A stretch of 64,000 nt of DNA from Sphingobium sp. 15-1 (lineage in GTDB: Bacteria; Pseudomonadota; Alphaproteobacteria; Sphingomonadales; Sphingomonadaceae). Below are positions 42,815 through 51,872 of the stretch, piece by piece. The position numbers and the translations under genes are program-made. Location of the stretch: contig NZ_JABXJG010000002.1 of assembly GCF_013375535.1 (NCBI RefSeq), forward strand, positions 1,054,001 through 1,118,000, written 5' to 3'. Every line of letters starts with the position of its first letter. Positions within the stretch are counted from its first letter, which is position 1. A model generated the notes under the pieces. It was not told where the DNA came from and searched no databases. It was given only the letters and a program-made list of their open reading frames with translations.

Positions 42815-42867
42815 CGATCTCCTCTTTTCTCAGCCCGCAGCATTGACAGGAAACGCATAAATACGCA

Positions 42868-42885
42868 ATGCACTTGAAAGTACAT
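42868..42885. promoter_or_regulatory. Candidate TetR operator
   Basis: ATGCACTTGAAAGTACAT is an inverted repeat of 8+8 bases with one mismatch around GA. It lies midway between the divergent TetR and SDR starts. Confidence 0.5.
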
Positions 42886-42915
42886 AACGCACTCATGGGT
42901 TTTTTGGAGAGTCGC

Positions 42916-43677
42916 ATGGATATTGGCGGAGTCGCGGCCATCGTCACGGGGGGCGCTTCGGGTCTTGGCGGGGCCACGGCGGCGCGTCTGGCGAAGGCGG
43001 GCGCCAGGGTGACCCTGTTCGACCTCAACCCCGAACTGGGCATGGCCAAGGCCGAGGCGATCGGCGGGCAGTTCATCCAGGTCGACGTCGCGAACGAGGC
43101 GGCCGTGCAGGAAGCGGTGGAGGCCGCCGAGGCGCGTCACGGCATCGCCCGCATCCTCGTCAACTGCGCGGGCATCGCGCCGGCAGTGAAGACGGTGGGC
43201 AAGGACAATGCGCCGCATCCGCTCGACACGTTCCGCCGGACGATCGAAGTCAATCTGATCGGGACGTTCAACCTGATCGCCCGTTTCGCCGCCCGCGCGG
43301 CCGGCGCGGAGGAGGTGGACGGCGAGCGCGGCGTGATCGTCAACACGGCGTCGGTCGCCGCCTATGACGGGCAGATCGGCCAGGCGGCCTATAGCGCGTC
43401 GAAGGGCGGTGTCGTCGGCATGACCCTGCCGATCGCGCGCGATTTGGCCCAGCACAAGATCCGCGTGATGACCATCGCGCCCGGCATTTTCCTGACGCCG
43501 ATGCTGGAGGCCTTTCCCCAGAATGTGCAGGATGCGCTGGGCGCGCAGGTGCCCCATCCCAGTCGCCTCGGAAAGCCGGACGAATATGCGCAACTGGTCG
43601 AAAGCATCATCGCCAATCCGATGCTGAATGGCGAGGTCATCCGCCTGGACGGCGCGATCCGCATGGCGCCGCGATGA
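42916..43677 (+). CDS. SDR-family dehydrogenase (3-hydroxyacyl-CoA dehydrogenase type)
   Basis: From ATG 42916 (MDIGGVAAIVTGGASGLGG, after TTGGAGAG) the 253-residue protein is a classical SDR. It has TGGASGLGGATA, an Asp at the end of the second strand (TLFDLN) favouring NAD, NCAGIAPA, and catalytic Ser/Tyr/Lys in VNTASVAAYDGQIGQAAYSASKGG. It closely resembles type II 3-hydroxyacyl-CoA dehydrogenases (HSD17B10-like), including the KDNAPHPLDTFRRTIEVNLIGTFN stretch. It overlaps the kinase gene by 4 bases. With the divergent thiolase and dehydrogenase it completes a beta-oxidation set. Confidence 0.92.
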   Translation: MDIGGVAAIVTGGASGLGGATAARLAKAGARVTLFDLNPELGMAKAEAIGGQFIQVDVANEAAVQEAVEAAEARHGIARILVNCAGIAPAVKTVGKDNAPHPLDTFRRTIEVNLIGTFNLIARFAARAAGAEEVDGERGVIVNTASVAAYDGQIGQAAYSASKGGVVGMTLPIARDLAQHKIRVMTIAPGIFLTPMLEAFPQNVQDALGAQVPHPSRLGKPDEYAQLVESIIANPMLNGEVIRLDGAIRMAPR

Positions 43678-44744
43678 GCGCCGCGTCCTCCGCCAATGCG
43701 GGAACGACCGCCGTCCGGGAAGCCCATCGCTTCGACGAGGCGCGGCTGGCGGCCTGGATGAGCGACCATGTGGCGGACTTCGCAGGGCCGCTGACGGTCG
43801 AGCAGTTCAAGGGCGGCCAGTCCAACCCGACCTACAAGCTGGTGACGCCCGCCCGGTCCTATGTACTGCGCCGCAAGCCGCCGGGGCAGGTGCTGAAGGG
43901 CGCCCATGCCGTCGAGCGGGAGGCGCGGGTGCTGTCGGCGCTGGGCAAGACCGGCTTTCCCGTCGCCCATGTCCATGGCCTGTGCACGGACGAGGAGGTC
44001 ATCGGCAGTTGGTTCTATGTGATGGAGATGGTGGAAGGGCGCATTTTCTGGGACGCAACCTTTCCCGATGTCGGACGCGAGGAGCGGCCCGCCTATTTCG
44101 ACGCGATGAACGGCACGATCGCGGCGCTTCACCGCCTCGATCCCAAAGCGGTCGGCCTGGGCGACTATGGCCGGCCCGGCAATTATTTCGAGCGGCAGAT
44201 CGTCCGTTGGTCCAAACAATATCTGGAGGATGAGGCGGCGGGCCGCGATCCCGGCATGGACCGCCTGATCGAATGGCTGCCCACCGCCATTCCGGCCGGG
44301 GACGAGACGCGGGTCGTCCATGGCGATTTCCGCTGCGACAATATGATCTTCCACCCGACAGAGCCCCGCATTCTGGCCGTGCTGGACTGGGAATTGTCCA
44401 CTCTGGGGCACCCGCTGGCCGATTTCGCCTATCATGCGATGATGTTCCGCATGCCGCCGGACATCGTGGCGGGGCTGGGCGGGGCCGACCTGCCCGCGCT
44501 GGGCATAGCCTCCGAGGAGGAATATCGCGCCGCCTATTGTCGCAATGCCGGTCGCCCGCTGATTTCGGACGCGGACTATGCCTTTTGCATCGCGTTCAAC
44601 TTCTTCCGGCTGGCGGCGATCTTCCACGGCATCAAGGGGCGGGTGATCCGGGGCACGGCGGCGTCCGCCCATGCGAAGGAGCGGGTGGAAAGCCTGCCGC
44701 GCCTCATCGCCCTGGCGGTCGAGAGCATGGAGGCCTGCCGATAA
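43674..44744 (+). CDS. APH-fold phosphotransferase, ACAD10/11-like
   Basis: The 356-residue protein has an aminoglycoside-phosphotransferase fold: GGQSNPTYKL nucleotide loop, VLRRKPPGQVLKGAHAVEREARVL, Brenner motif HGDFRCDN (His216, Asp218, Asn223) and metal Asp238 in VLDWELSTLGHPLADF. This subgroup is the N-terminal domain of human ACAD10/11 and of LvaA; such kinases phosphorylate 4-hydroxyacyl-CoA to allow its rearrangement or elimination. Coupling with an SDR and nearby dehydrogenase and thiolase fits such a role. Antibiotic resistance is unlikely from context. Confidence 0.9.
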   Translation: MSAASSANAGTTAVREAHRFDEARLAAWMSDHVADFAGPLTVEQFKGGQSNPTYKLVTPARSYVLRRKPPGQVLKGAHAVEREARVLSALGKTGFPVAHVHGLCTDEEVIGSWFYVMEMVEGRIFWDATFPDVGREERPAYFDAMNGTIAALHRLDPKAVGLGDYGRPGNYFERQIVRWSKQYLEDEAAGRDPGMDRLIEWLPTAIPAGDETRVVHGDFRCDNMIFHPTEPRILAVLDWELSTLGHPLADFAYHAMMFRMPPDIVAGLGGADLPALGIASEEEYRAAYCRNAGRPLISDADYAFCIAFNFFRLAAIFHGIKGRVIRGTAASAHAKERVESLPRLIALAVESMEACR

Positions 44745-44796
44745 GCGGCGCGCCGGTCGGCTTCCTCGCGAGGGACTGGCGCTCGATCCCGCCCGC

Positions 44797-45597
44797 TCAA
44801 TAGTGGATCGCGCCGGGGGTGCCGCCGCCCGCCGCGATAGCGTCGCCGTTGATCGCGACGCTGCGCGGCGAGGCGAGGAAGGCCACGACGACCGCCACCT
44901 CCTCCGCCTCGATGATCCGGCCGGCCAGTGAATGGCCAAACAGCGCCTTTTCCGCCTGGGATTCGGAAATGCCCTCCGCCGCGGCCTTGCGCGCGACCGT
45001 TTCGGCCGTCTTTTCCGTGCGGGTGGCGCCGGGATGGACCACGGTGACGTTGATCCCCTTCGGGCCCAGCTCGTCCGCCAGATTTTTGGTGAGCGCGGCC
45101 ACGGCGACATTGCGGGCCGACGCTGGAATGGTGAAGGCGCCGCGCGCCGCCAGCCCGCTGATGTTGATGATCCTGCCCCAGCCGTTCGCGACCAGATGGG
45201 GCGCTGCCGCCCGCGCCACCCGCAAATAGCCGACCAGCTTCGTGTCCAGCTCATCGAGCAGATAGCCCGATTCCACCCCGGCCACGCCCGGCATGGCGGG
45301 CGGCATGCCGGGGCGGGCGGCGTTGTTCACGACGATGTCCAGCCCGCCCAGCAAGGCGACGGCGTCCGCGATCAATGCGTCGACCTGCGCGTCGTCCCGC
45401 GTGTCTGCGGCCAGGGCATGAAGCTCGCCTCCGGTGTCGCGGGCCAGTTCGGCGGCCGTGGCGCGCCCGGCGTCGAGGTTGCGCGACGCGATGACCACGC
45501 GGACTCCTTCCTCCGCCAGCGCCCGCGCGATCGCCTTGCCGATGCCCCGGCTTCCGCCGGTGACGATCGCCCGCGTGCCCGACAATTGCAGATCCAT
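44797..45597 (-). CDS. SDR-family oxidoreductase
   Basis: The 266-residue protein is a classical SDR: TGGSRGIGKAIARALAEEG, ASRNLDAGRA (fits NADP), NNAARPG, Ser in INISGLAA, and a deviant active-site region. Where Tyr-x3-Lys is expected the sequence reads FTIPASARNVAVAALTKNLADELG, so the catalytic Tyr and Lys appear to be lost while a Lys remains further on. It might be an inactive or altered SDR. It ends with PRSVAINGDAIAAGGGTPGAIHY. It is convergent with the kinase gene, with 52 bases between. Confidence 0.9.
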   Translation of the reverse strand: MDLQLSGTRAIVTGGSRGIGKAIARALAEEGVRVVIASRNLDAGRATAAELARDTGGELHALAADTRDDAQVDALIADAVALLGGLDIVVNNAARPGMPPAMPGVAGVESGYLLDELDTKLVGYLRVARAAAPHLVANGWGRIINISGLAARGAFTIPASARNVAVAALTKNLADELGPKGINVTVVHPGATRTEKTAETVARKAAAEGISESQAEKALFGHSLAGRIIEAEEVAVVVAFLASPRSVAINGDAIAAGGGTPGAIHY

Positions 45598-45743
45598 CTT
45601 CCACCCCCATTTTCAAAAAGAGGCGGCAGTTTAGACGCGCTTCTGCGCGATCCGTTATGACGAGTTCCCATGAATAGATGATCTGTTGTCATGATAGGGG
45701 CTGGCCGCGCCGTCCCGCAGCCTCCCGTCCGCAAGTCAAAAAA

Positions 45744-45770
45744 GAAGCCCGCCACAAACGGGCGGGCTTC
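45744..45770 (-). terminator. Terminator of the pnt operon
   Basis: GAAGCCCGCC (45744-45753) pairs with 45761-45770, and the minus strand continues with TTTTTTG. It lies 27 bases after the pntB stop in the reading direction of the operon. Confidence 0.88.
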
Positions 45771-45797
45771 CTTTTCCCGGTCGGTGGGCGCACCCGA

Positions 45798-47192
45798 TCA
45801 GTGCAGCCCTGATCCCCCGCCCGCCAGTTCCTTGGCGATGGTGCCGACCATGTCCTTGGCGTCCCCGAACAGCATCTGGGTGTTGCTGTTATAATAGATC
45901 GGATTGTCGATCCCGGCGAAGCCCGCGTTCATGGAGCGCTTGATCACGAACACCGACTTGGCCCGGTCCGCCTCGATGATCGGCATGCCCGCGATCGCGC
46001 TCTGCGGATCGTCGCGCGCCGACGGGTTGATCGTGTCGTTCGCGCCGATGATCAGCGCCACGTCCGTCTGCGGCAGTTCGGGGTTGATGTCGTCCAGCTC
46101 GATCAACTGCTCATAGGGCACGTTGGCCTCGGCCAGCAGCACGTTCATATGGCCGGGCATGCGGCCCGCGACCGGATGGATCGCGAACTTGACGTCGACG
46201 CCCTTCTTGGTGAGCGCCTGATAGAGTTCGCTGACCTTGTGCTGGGCCTGCGCCACGGCCATGCCATAGCCCGGAATGATGACGACGTTGCTGGCGTTCT
46301 CCAACTGCATCGCCGCTTCCTCGGCCGAAGCCGAACGGACCACGCGATCGTCCTTGCCGCCCGCCGCGCCCGCCACGACCTTGCCGAAGCCGCCGAACAT
46401 GACGTTGGCGAAGCTGCGGTTCATCGCCTTGCACATGATGACCGCCAGGATGAAGCCCGACGCCCCGTCCAGCGCGCCCGCCACGATCAGCAGCTTGTTG
46501 CCCAGGGCAAAGCCCATGGCGCTCGCCGCCAGACCGGCATAGCTGTTGAGCAGCGCGATGACGGTCGGCATGTCCGCCCCGCCGATCGGGATCACCAGCA
46601 GGATACCGAACAGCAGCGCCAGCGCCACGAAGGCCGGGAACAGCCAGGTCTGCGTCGGATCGATCGCCAGCATGGCCCCGATCACCACCGTCGCCAGCGC
46701 CACGCCGCCGTTCAGCACGCGCTGACCGACGAAGGACACTGGCCGGCTGCCCATGATCTCCTGCAATTTGGCAAAGGCGATGACCGATGCGGTGCAGGTC
46801 AGGAAACCCAGCAGCATCTCGAACATCAGCGCCCACATGATGAAGCCGCCCGCATATTCGGCATGGGCGTGCTTGTAATATTCCGCCGCACCGATCAGGC
46901 CGACCGCCAGCGCGCCGAAGGCGTGACTGATCGCGGTCCGCTGCGGGATCGCGGTCATCGGCATCAGCAGCGCCATCGGAATGCCCGCCGCCGCGCCCGC
47001 GATCATCGCGATGATGATGAGATTATAGTCGACCACCTCATGCTGGACCAGCGCGCCGATAATGGCGACCAGCATGCCGATCTCACCGGCACGCACGCCA
47101 CGGCGGGCTGTCGTGGGATGGCTCATCCACATCAGCGCCAGAATGAACAGCGACGATGCGATGATCGCCGCAAAGGGTACGAATGCGTTCAT
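45798..47192 (-). CDS. pntB: NAD(P) transhydrogenase subunit beta
   Basis: The 464-residue protein has the multi-span membrane domain II (from FAAIIASSLFILALMWM through LGNKLLIVAGALDGASGFIL) and the C-terminal NADP(H)-binding domain III (NVVIIPGYGMAVAQAQHKVSEL, IHPVAGRMPGHMNVLLAEANVPYEQL, IGANDTINPSA). With PntA it uses the proton gradient to make NADPH from NADH. It starts one base after pntA2. NADPH from this enzyme could supply the F420 reductase and SDRs of the island, but no direct link is shown. Confidence 0.96.
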   Translation of the reverse strand: MNAFVPFAAIIASSLFILALMWMSHPTTARRGVRAGEIGMLVAIIGALVQHEVVDYNLIIIAMIAGAAAGIPMALLMPMTAIPQRTAISHAFGALAVGLIGAAEYYKHAHAEYAGGFIMWALMFEMLLGFLTCTASVIAFAKLQEIMGSRPVSFVGQRVLNGGVALATVVIGAMLAIDPTQTWLFPAFVALALLFGILLVIPIGGADMPTVIALLNSYAGLAASAMGFALGNKLLIVAGALDGASGFILAVIMCKAMNRSFANVMFGGFGKVVAGAAGGKDDRVVRSASAEEAAMQLENASNVVIIPGYGMAVAQAQHKVSELYQALTKKGVDVKFAIHPVAGRMPGHMNVLLAEANVPYEQLIELDDINPELPQTDVALIIGANDTINPSARDDPQSAIAGMPIIEADRAKSVFVIKRSMNAGFAGIDNPIYYNSNTQMLFGDAKDMVGTIAKELAGGGSGLH

Positions 47193-47193
47193 C

Positions 47194-47484
47194 TCACTTC
47201 CCCCGCGGCTTGAACATCTTGAGCATGCGGTCGGTGATCATGAAACCGCTGACCAGGTTCACCGTCGCGCAGAACACAGCGACGAAGCCCAGCGTCTTCG
47301 CCAGCGGCGTCGCGCCTTCCTCGCCCGTGATGCTGATCGCCCCCACGATCACCACCGCCGCGATCGCATTGGTCAGCGACATCAGCGGCGAATGCAGCAG
47401 CGGCGACACCTTCTTGATCAACTGGAAACCGACAAAGGCCGCCAGGATGAAGACGAACAGATAATCGGGATTAAGCGAACTCAT
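47194..47484 (-). CDS. pntA2: NAD(P) transhydrogenase subunit alpha part 2
   Basis: The 96-residue protein is the membrane part of the split alpha subunit, with helices FVFILAAFVGFQLIKKV, SLTNAIAAVVIVGAISI and TLGFVAVFCATVNLVSGFMI. Split alpha subunits are usual in alphaproteobacteria such as Rhodospirillum and sphingomonads. It overlaps pntA1 by one base. Confidence 0.95.
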   Translation of the reverse strand: MSSLNPDYLFVFILAAFVGFQLIKKVSPLLHSPLMSLTNAIAAVVIVGAISITGEEGATPLAKTLGFVAVFCATVNLVSGFMITDRMLKMFKPRGK

Positions 47485-48638
47485 TACAGTGCCCCCGTCA
47501 ATTGAAGCAGCCTCTCGCTGACGACTTTCCCACCCTGCGTCACGCGGATGGCGTTGCCGATTTCCTCGTCCAGCACCGGCGCGTTCTGGTCCTTGTTCCA
47601 GAAGGCGGAGAGGAAGTTATAGAGGTTGCGCGCAAACAAGGCCGATGCGTCGGCGGCCAGGCGAGAGGGCACATTCTTGTGCCCGACGATCTTGACGCCG
47701 TGCCGCTCGACCACTTCGCCCAGCACCGCGCCCTCGACATTGCCGCCCTGCTCGACGGCGAGGTCGACGATCACGCTGCCCGGCTTCATCGACGCGATCT
47801 GCGCGTCGGTAATCAGGCGCGGCGCGGGCTTGCCAGGGATCAACGCCGTGGTGATGACGATGTCCTGCTTGGCGATATGGCCGGACACCAGTTCGGCCTG
47901 CGCCCTTTGATAATCCTCGGACATTTCGGTGGCATAGCCGCCCTTGCCCTCGCCCTCGATCCCGGCGACGCTCTCCACGAAGATCGCCTTGGCGCCCAGG
48001 CTCTCGATCTGCTCCTTGGTCGCGGAGCGCACGTCGGTCGCGGAGACCTGCGCGCCCAGGCGCCTGGCGGTCGCGATTGCCTGAAGGCCCGCGACGCCGA
48101 CGCCCATGATGAAGGCCTTGGCCGGAGACACCGTGCCCGCCGCCGTCATCATCATCGGGAAGGAGCGGCCATATTCAGCTGCCGCGTCCAGCACCGCCTT
48201 GTAACCGGCAAGGTTGGACTGCGAGGAGAGGATGTCCATCGACTGCGCGCGGGTGATGCGCGGCATGAATTCCATCGCCAGCGCCTCGAACCCCGCAGCC
48301 GCATAGGCGTCGATCCGCGCCCGCTCGACGAAGGGATTAAGGCCCGCGACGATCCAGGCGCCGGGCTTGGCGCCCGGGATGCTGGCCACGTCCGGCCCCT
48401 GCACGCCCAGGATGATGTCGGCCCCCGCCACCGTCGCGGCGCGGTCCGCCACGGTCGCGCCCATGGCGGCATAGTCTGCGTCGGAAATGGCGGCGGTCAG
48501 GCCAGCGCCCGTCTCCACCGCGACCTCGGCCCCGAGAGCCTTGAACTTCTTGACTGTCTCCGGCGTGCCGGAAACGCGGCGCTCATCGGGCGCCATCTCT
48601 TTCAATATGCCGATCTTCACTCCATCCACCCTCGTCAT
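47484..48638 (-). CDS. pntA1: NAD(P) transhydrogenase subunit alpha part 1
   Basis: The 384-residue soluble domain I binds NAD(H): KIGILKEMAPDERRVSGTPETVKKFKALGAEVAVETGAG at the start, IMGVGVAGLQAIATARRLGAQVSATDVR as the Rossmann motif, and DLAVEQGGNVEGAVLGEVVERHGVKIVGHKNVPSRL. It heads pntA1-pntA2-pntB. The gene is divergent from a GntR-type regulator. Confidence 0.96.
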   Translation of the reverse strand: MTRVDGVKIGILKEMAPDERRVSGTPETVKKFKALGAEVAVETGAGLTAAISDADYAAMGATVADRAATVAGADIILGVQGPDVASIPGAKPGAWIVAGLNPFVERARIDAYAAAGFEALAMEFMPRITRAQSMDILSSQSNLAGYKAVLDAAAEYGRSFPMMMTAAGTVSPAKAFIMGVGVAGLQAIATARRLGAQVSATDVRSATKEQIESLGAKAIFVESVAGIEGEGKGGYATEMSEDYQRAQAELVSGHIAKQDIVITTALIPGKPAPRLITDAQIASMKPGSVIVDLAVEQGGNVEGAVLGEVVERHGVKIVGHKNVPSRLAADASALFARNLYNFLSAFWNKDQNAPVLDEEIGNAIRVTQGGKVVSERLLQLTGAL

Positions 48639-48845
48639 GCGCTGACAAGGCCCTCGCTCGGCCGAAGCCGCCCGCTGTCCCTGCCTTTGCCTTAAATGTG
48701 CCCATTATCGACCGCTAGCCGTTCCAATAATGGCAAATGGGAAAGAATCAAACCATTAATATGCATGTTATATAAAAGATCGCGCCAGGAGTGCCCTTTG
48801 GCGCTCAAATTCGCTATGGGCGTCGGACGCCGAACGAGGAGCAAG
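48639..48845. promoter_or_regulatory. Divergent promoter region pntA1 / gntR
   Basis: AT-rich sequence around 48745-48782 (ACCATTAATATGCATGTTATATAAAAG) holds several short palindromes (ATGCAT, TTATATAA) and probably the gntR promoter. An open extension of the gntR frame back to 48696 has no SD and is not used here. Confidence 0.4.
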
Positions 48846-49541
48846 ATGAGCAGCCGCAAGCAAAATTCCCGTGAAGGATTGGTGACGGCTGCCGTGGCGA
48901 AGCTGCGCGACATGATCGTGGCGCAACCGCCCGAGGCGCAGATCGGATCGCTGCCGGACCTGGCGAAAGCTTTGGGGGTGGGCATCGTCACCGTGCAGCA
49001 GGCCGCGCGCGTGCTGGAGCATGAAGGCTTTCTGAAGGTCCGCCGCGGGCCCGGCGGAGGCTATTACGGGACGCGGCCCGATGCGGAGGGGTTGAGCCAG
49101 GCCATTTCGGGCTTCCTGGCGCTGCATCATTCGGCGCATCCCGAGGCGATCGACATCATCACCTTGCTCGATTGCGAACTCATGGCGGCGGCGGCGCGGG
49201 CGACAAATGACGAGCTCCGGCAGAAACTCGCGGCGCTCGTCAAATCCATCGACGGGCGCAACACGGCGCGTCAGCGCGGCGCCTTCGATCAAAGCATGCT
49301 CGACATTCTTTACCTGATGGTCGACCGCCCGCTCATGGAGCTGCTTTCCCGCGTGGCCGTGCACCATTATGCCGAATATCCCCGCGGGCCGGTCTATGGC
49401 GGAAGCGACGGCAAGCAGCGCTGGAAACGGGAAAGGCGGGCCATCATCGCCGCGATCCTCGATGGCGACCCGGAGCGTGCCCGGTTCGAAGCCCAAAGAC
49501 GACGTCGCGAGATCATGCGCCAGCTCGACGCCGCGATCTGA
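48846..49541 (+). CDS. GntR-family regulator (FadR-like)
   Basis: From ATG 48846 (MSSRKQNSREGLVTAAV, after GAGGAG) the protein has 231 residues. A GntR winged helix (LRDMIVAQPPEAQIGSLPDLAKALGVGIVTVQQAARVLEHEGFLKVRRGPGGGYYGTRPD) is followed by an all-helical FCD-type effector domain (with YLMVDRPLMELLSRVAVHHY). It lies beside a TonB receptor remnant and sugar-acid genes, so it may regulate that locus. The His/Asp metal positions of FCD could not be assigned with certainty. Confidence 0.85.
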   Translation: MSSRKQNSREGLVTAAVAKLRDMIVAQPPEAQIGSLPDLAKALGVGIVTVQQAARVLEHEGFLKVRRGPGGGYYGTRPDAEGLSQAISGFLALHHSAHPEAIDIITLLDCELMAAAARATNDELRQKLAALVKSIDGRNTARQRGAFDQSMLDILYLMVDRPLMELLSRVAVHHYAEYPRGPVYGGSDGKQRWKRERRAIIAAILDGDPERARFEAQRRRREIMRQLDAAI

Positions 49542-49564
49542 GGCAGCCGCCATCATGAAAAAAA

Positions 49565-49593
49565 GGGCGGAACGGCCAAAAACCGTTCCGCCC
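49565..49593 (-). terminator. Terminator after the TonB receptor remnant
   Basis: GGGCGGAACGG (49565-49575) pairs exactly with 49583-49593. On the minus strand the hairpin is followed by TTTTTTT. It therefore serves the receptor gene on that strand, though it can also stop gntR transcripts. Confidence 0.85.
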
Positions 49594-49658
49594 GATCAAC
49601 CGGGGGCATTGGAGGGGTAGGGCGGCGTGCAGTCCGCCCCGCCCCCGGATGAATAGCG

Positions 49659-51848
49659 TCAATATTTCACGCGGATGCTCGCACCGTAGAATTTGTCGTC
49701 GATGCGGATGTCGTGCGGGAAGGCGGGCGAGTCGAAATAGCTGTAATATTTGCCGCCGTTCACGTTCACGCCGTCCACCGTCACGGTAATGTTCGGGGTC
49801 ACGTCATAGCCGACCGAGAAGTCGAGGCGGCCATTGGACTTGACCTTGTTGAACTGGCTGCTGAAGTCCGGACTTGTGAGGGTACCGGCACCGAACAGCG
49901 TCTCATTATAACCCGAGCGCCACGTATAGACGACGCGGGCGGTGATGCCGTACTTCTCGTAGAGCGCGCCGGCGGTGTAGCTATATTTGGAGACGCCGAG
50001 CAGTTCCTTGCCCTCCAGCAGATCGCCGGGGGTGGTGACTTCGCTGTCCGCCAGCGTGAAGGTGCCCATCACGCCGAAACCGTCGAAACCTTCAGGCAGG
50101 AAGTCGAAGAAGGCCTGGCCCGCCACTTCGATGCCCTTGAGCTTCGAGGAACCGAGATTGCGCGGCTGGACGATCTGATAGGTGTTGCCGTCGATGACCT
50201 GGATCGAGGTCGACGGCGCGACGCGGTCCTTGAGCTTGCGGTAATAGCCCGCGACCGACACATAGCTGGAACGTCCGAAATAATATTCCGCCGTCACGTC
50301 GAAATTGTCGGACATCTGCGCCTTAAGGTCCGGGTTGCCGCCCGAACCGGCCAGGATGACGTTCGGGTTGCCGCCCGGCGCCGCCAGCGACAGGCCAGGA
50401 TTGAGATCGCCAAAGGTCGGACGCGCCACGGTCTTGGCATAGTTGGCGCGGAACTGCAGTTCCGGCGTGACGCGGAAGCGGATGCTGGCGTTCGGCAGGG
50501 CATAGAAGTCGCGGGTGTTGCGGCTGACCGGATCGAACAGGTCGGCGCCGCCCGGACCCGCGCCGATCAGGCGCGAGGTGCCGTCCAGCGTGCGCTTCGT
50601 GTCGACCAGTCGAACGCCGACAAGGCCGTCGATCAGTGACGAACCGCCCAGATCGATCTGATATTTGCCCTGGATATAAGCCGCCCAGGTCTTTTCCGAA
50701 GCGTCATAGTTGCGCGTCGGGTCCCAGGCCGGATCGCCCGCCGGGGCGCCGTAGAGCGCGCGCAGATCATCCGTGTTGCTCAGCAGATAGTCCGCGTTCG
50801 GCGTGTACCAGTGCGATCCGTTGTTGATGTACGGGATCGAGTCCGGCGAACGCACCATGAAGTCCGACGGCAGCCCCACCGAGGAGACCAGCGTGCCGCG
50901 GTTCGGCCCCGGGAAGCCCGGCCCGCCGGCAAAGGCCCGGAAGGAACCGGCGCGGTCGGAATAGCGCAGGCCTACCTGGAACTGACGCAGGAAATTGCTG
51001 TCGATGTCGAAGGCGGAATCGAGCTTGAAGGCATATTGGCGGCTGTTCGACTTGTTCAGATCCTGGAACAGCGAGTTCGCGAAGACGAAGCCGTCCGGAT
51101 TGCCGAGCGGATCGCCCTGCATCACGGTGGTGCCATGGCCGTTGTCGTCGACGATGATATCCACCGACGCGCCATGCTTGGCAGTGTCGACGATGATCGC
51201 GCGGTTCGAATTCTTCGACTGGATATAGCTGCCGTCGAAGACCAGATGCACGACATCGCTGTCCCATTTGAGACCACCGCCGAAGACATATTGGTCGGTG
51301 CGCTGTTTCTTCGCCTGGGTGCTGGTGAGCACGTCGACGCCGTTGAAGGTGGCCGACTTGCCGATGCACAGATTCTCGACGTTGCCGCCGCCGGGGAAGC
51401 CGTTATCCGCCACATTGGCGGTGAAGCAATCGTCCCCTGCGACCGCATTGGTGATCGAGCTGCCGGCGAACAGGTCGGAGAAGATGAAGTTCGTCGCGAA
51501 GGTCGAGCGATAGCCGGTGTAGAGGCCATCGAGATAGAATTGCAGTTCCGGGGTGATCTGCCACTGGAAGGCGGCGTTGATCTGCGGGCGGGTGTTGTGG
51601 CCGGTATCGGTCAGGCCGCCGACGCAGGTGGGCAGGACGACATTGGCTGCGCCCGCCGGGCCATGATTGCTCGACCGCGGATCGCAGTTGAAGGAGATCG
51701 GCCGGCTGAAATTGTTGCGCCCATAGGAAACGTCGACCAGCAGGCCCATTTCGCCATCGCCCGCATCCCAGCGGTTCGACACGAGGATGCCGCCGGTATA
51801 GCTGGTCTTGTCCGAAACAGTGCCGCGATAGGCGCGGCCGGCCGAATC
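49659..51848 (-). pseudogene. TonB-dependent receptor lacking signal peptide and plug
   Basis: About 725 C-terminal residues of a large TonB receptor are intact, from around RGTVSDKTSYTGGILVSNRWDAGDGEMGLL through the barrel to the end FYGASIRVKY. Related sphingomonad and Caulobacter receptors are 900-1000 residues, so some 200-250 residues (signal peptide, TonB box, plug) are missing. The open frame continues to an ATG at 52154 only by reading the complement of the neighbouring dehydratase gene, which cannot be receptor sequence. The break lies near 51836-51860. Without plug and signal the product cannot work as a transporter. Confidence 0.75.
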
Positions 51849-51872
51849 GGGTAAAATGGATGGGAGGCGAAC

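Noticed and set aside
43674..44744. Aminoglycoside resistance gene
   Set aside because: The fold is APH-like, but the subgroup motifs and the acyl-CoA context match the ACAD10/11-type kinases.
43389..45254. 621-codon open frame on the minus strand
   Set aside because: It overlaps the SDR and kinase genes in antisense and part of another SDR in a wrong frame; composition is Arg/Ser/Pro-rich without motifs.
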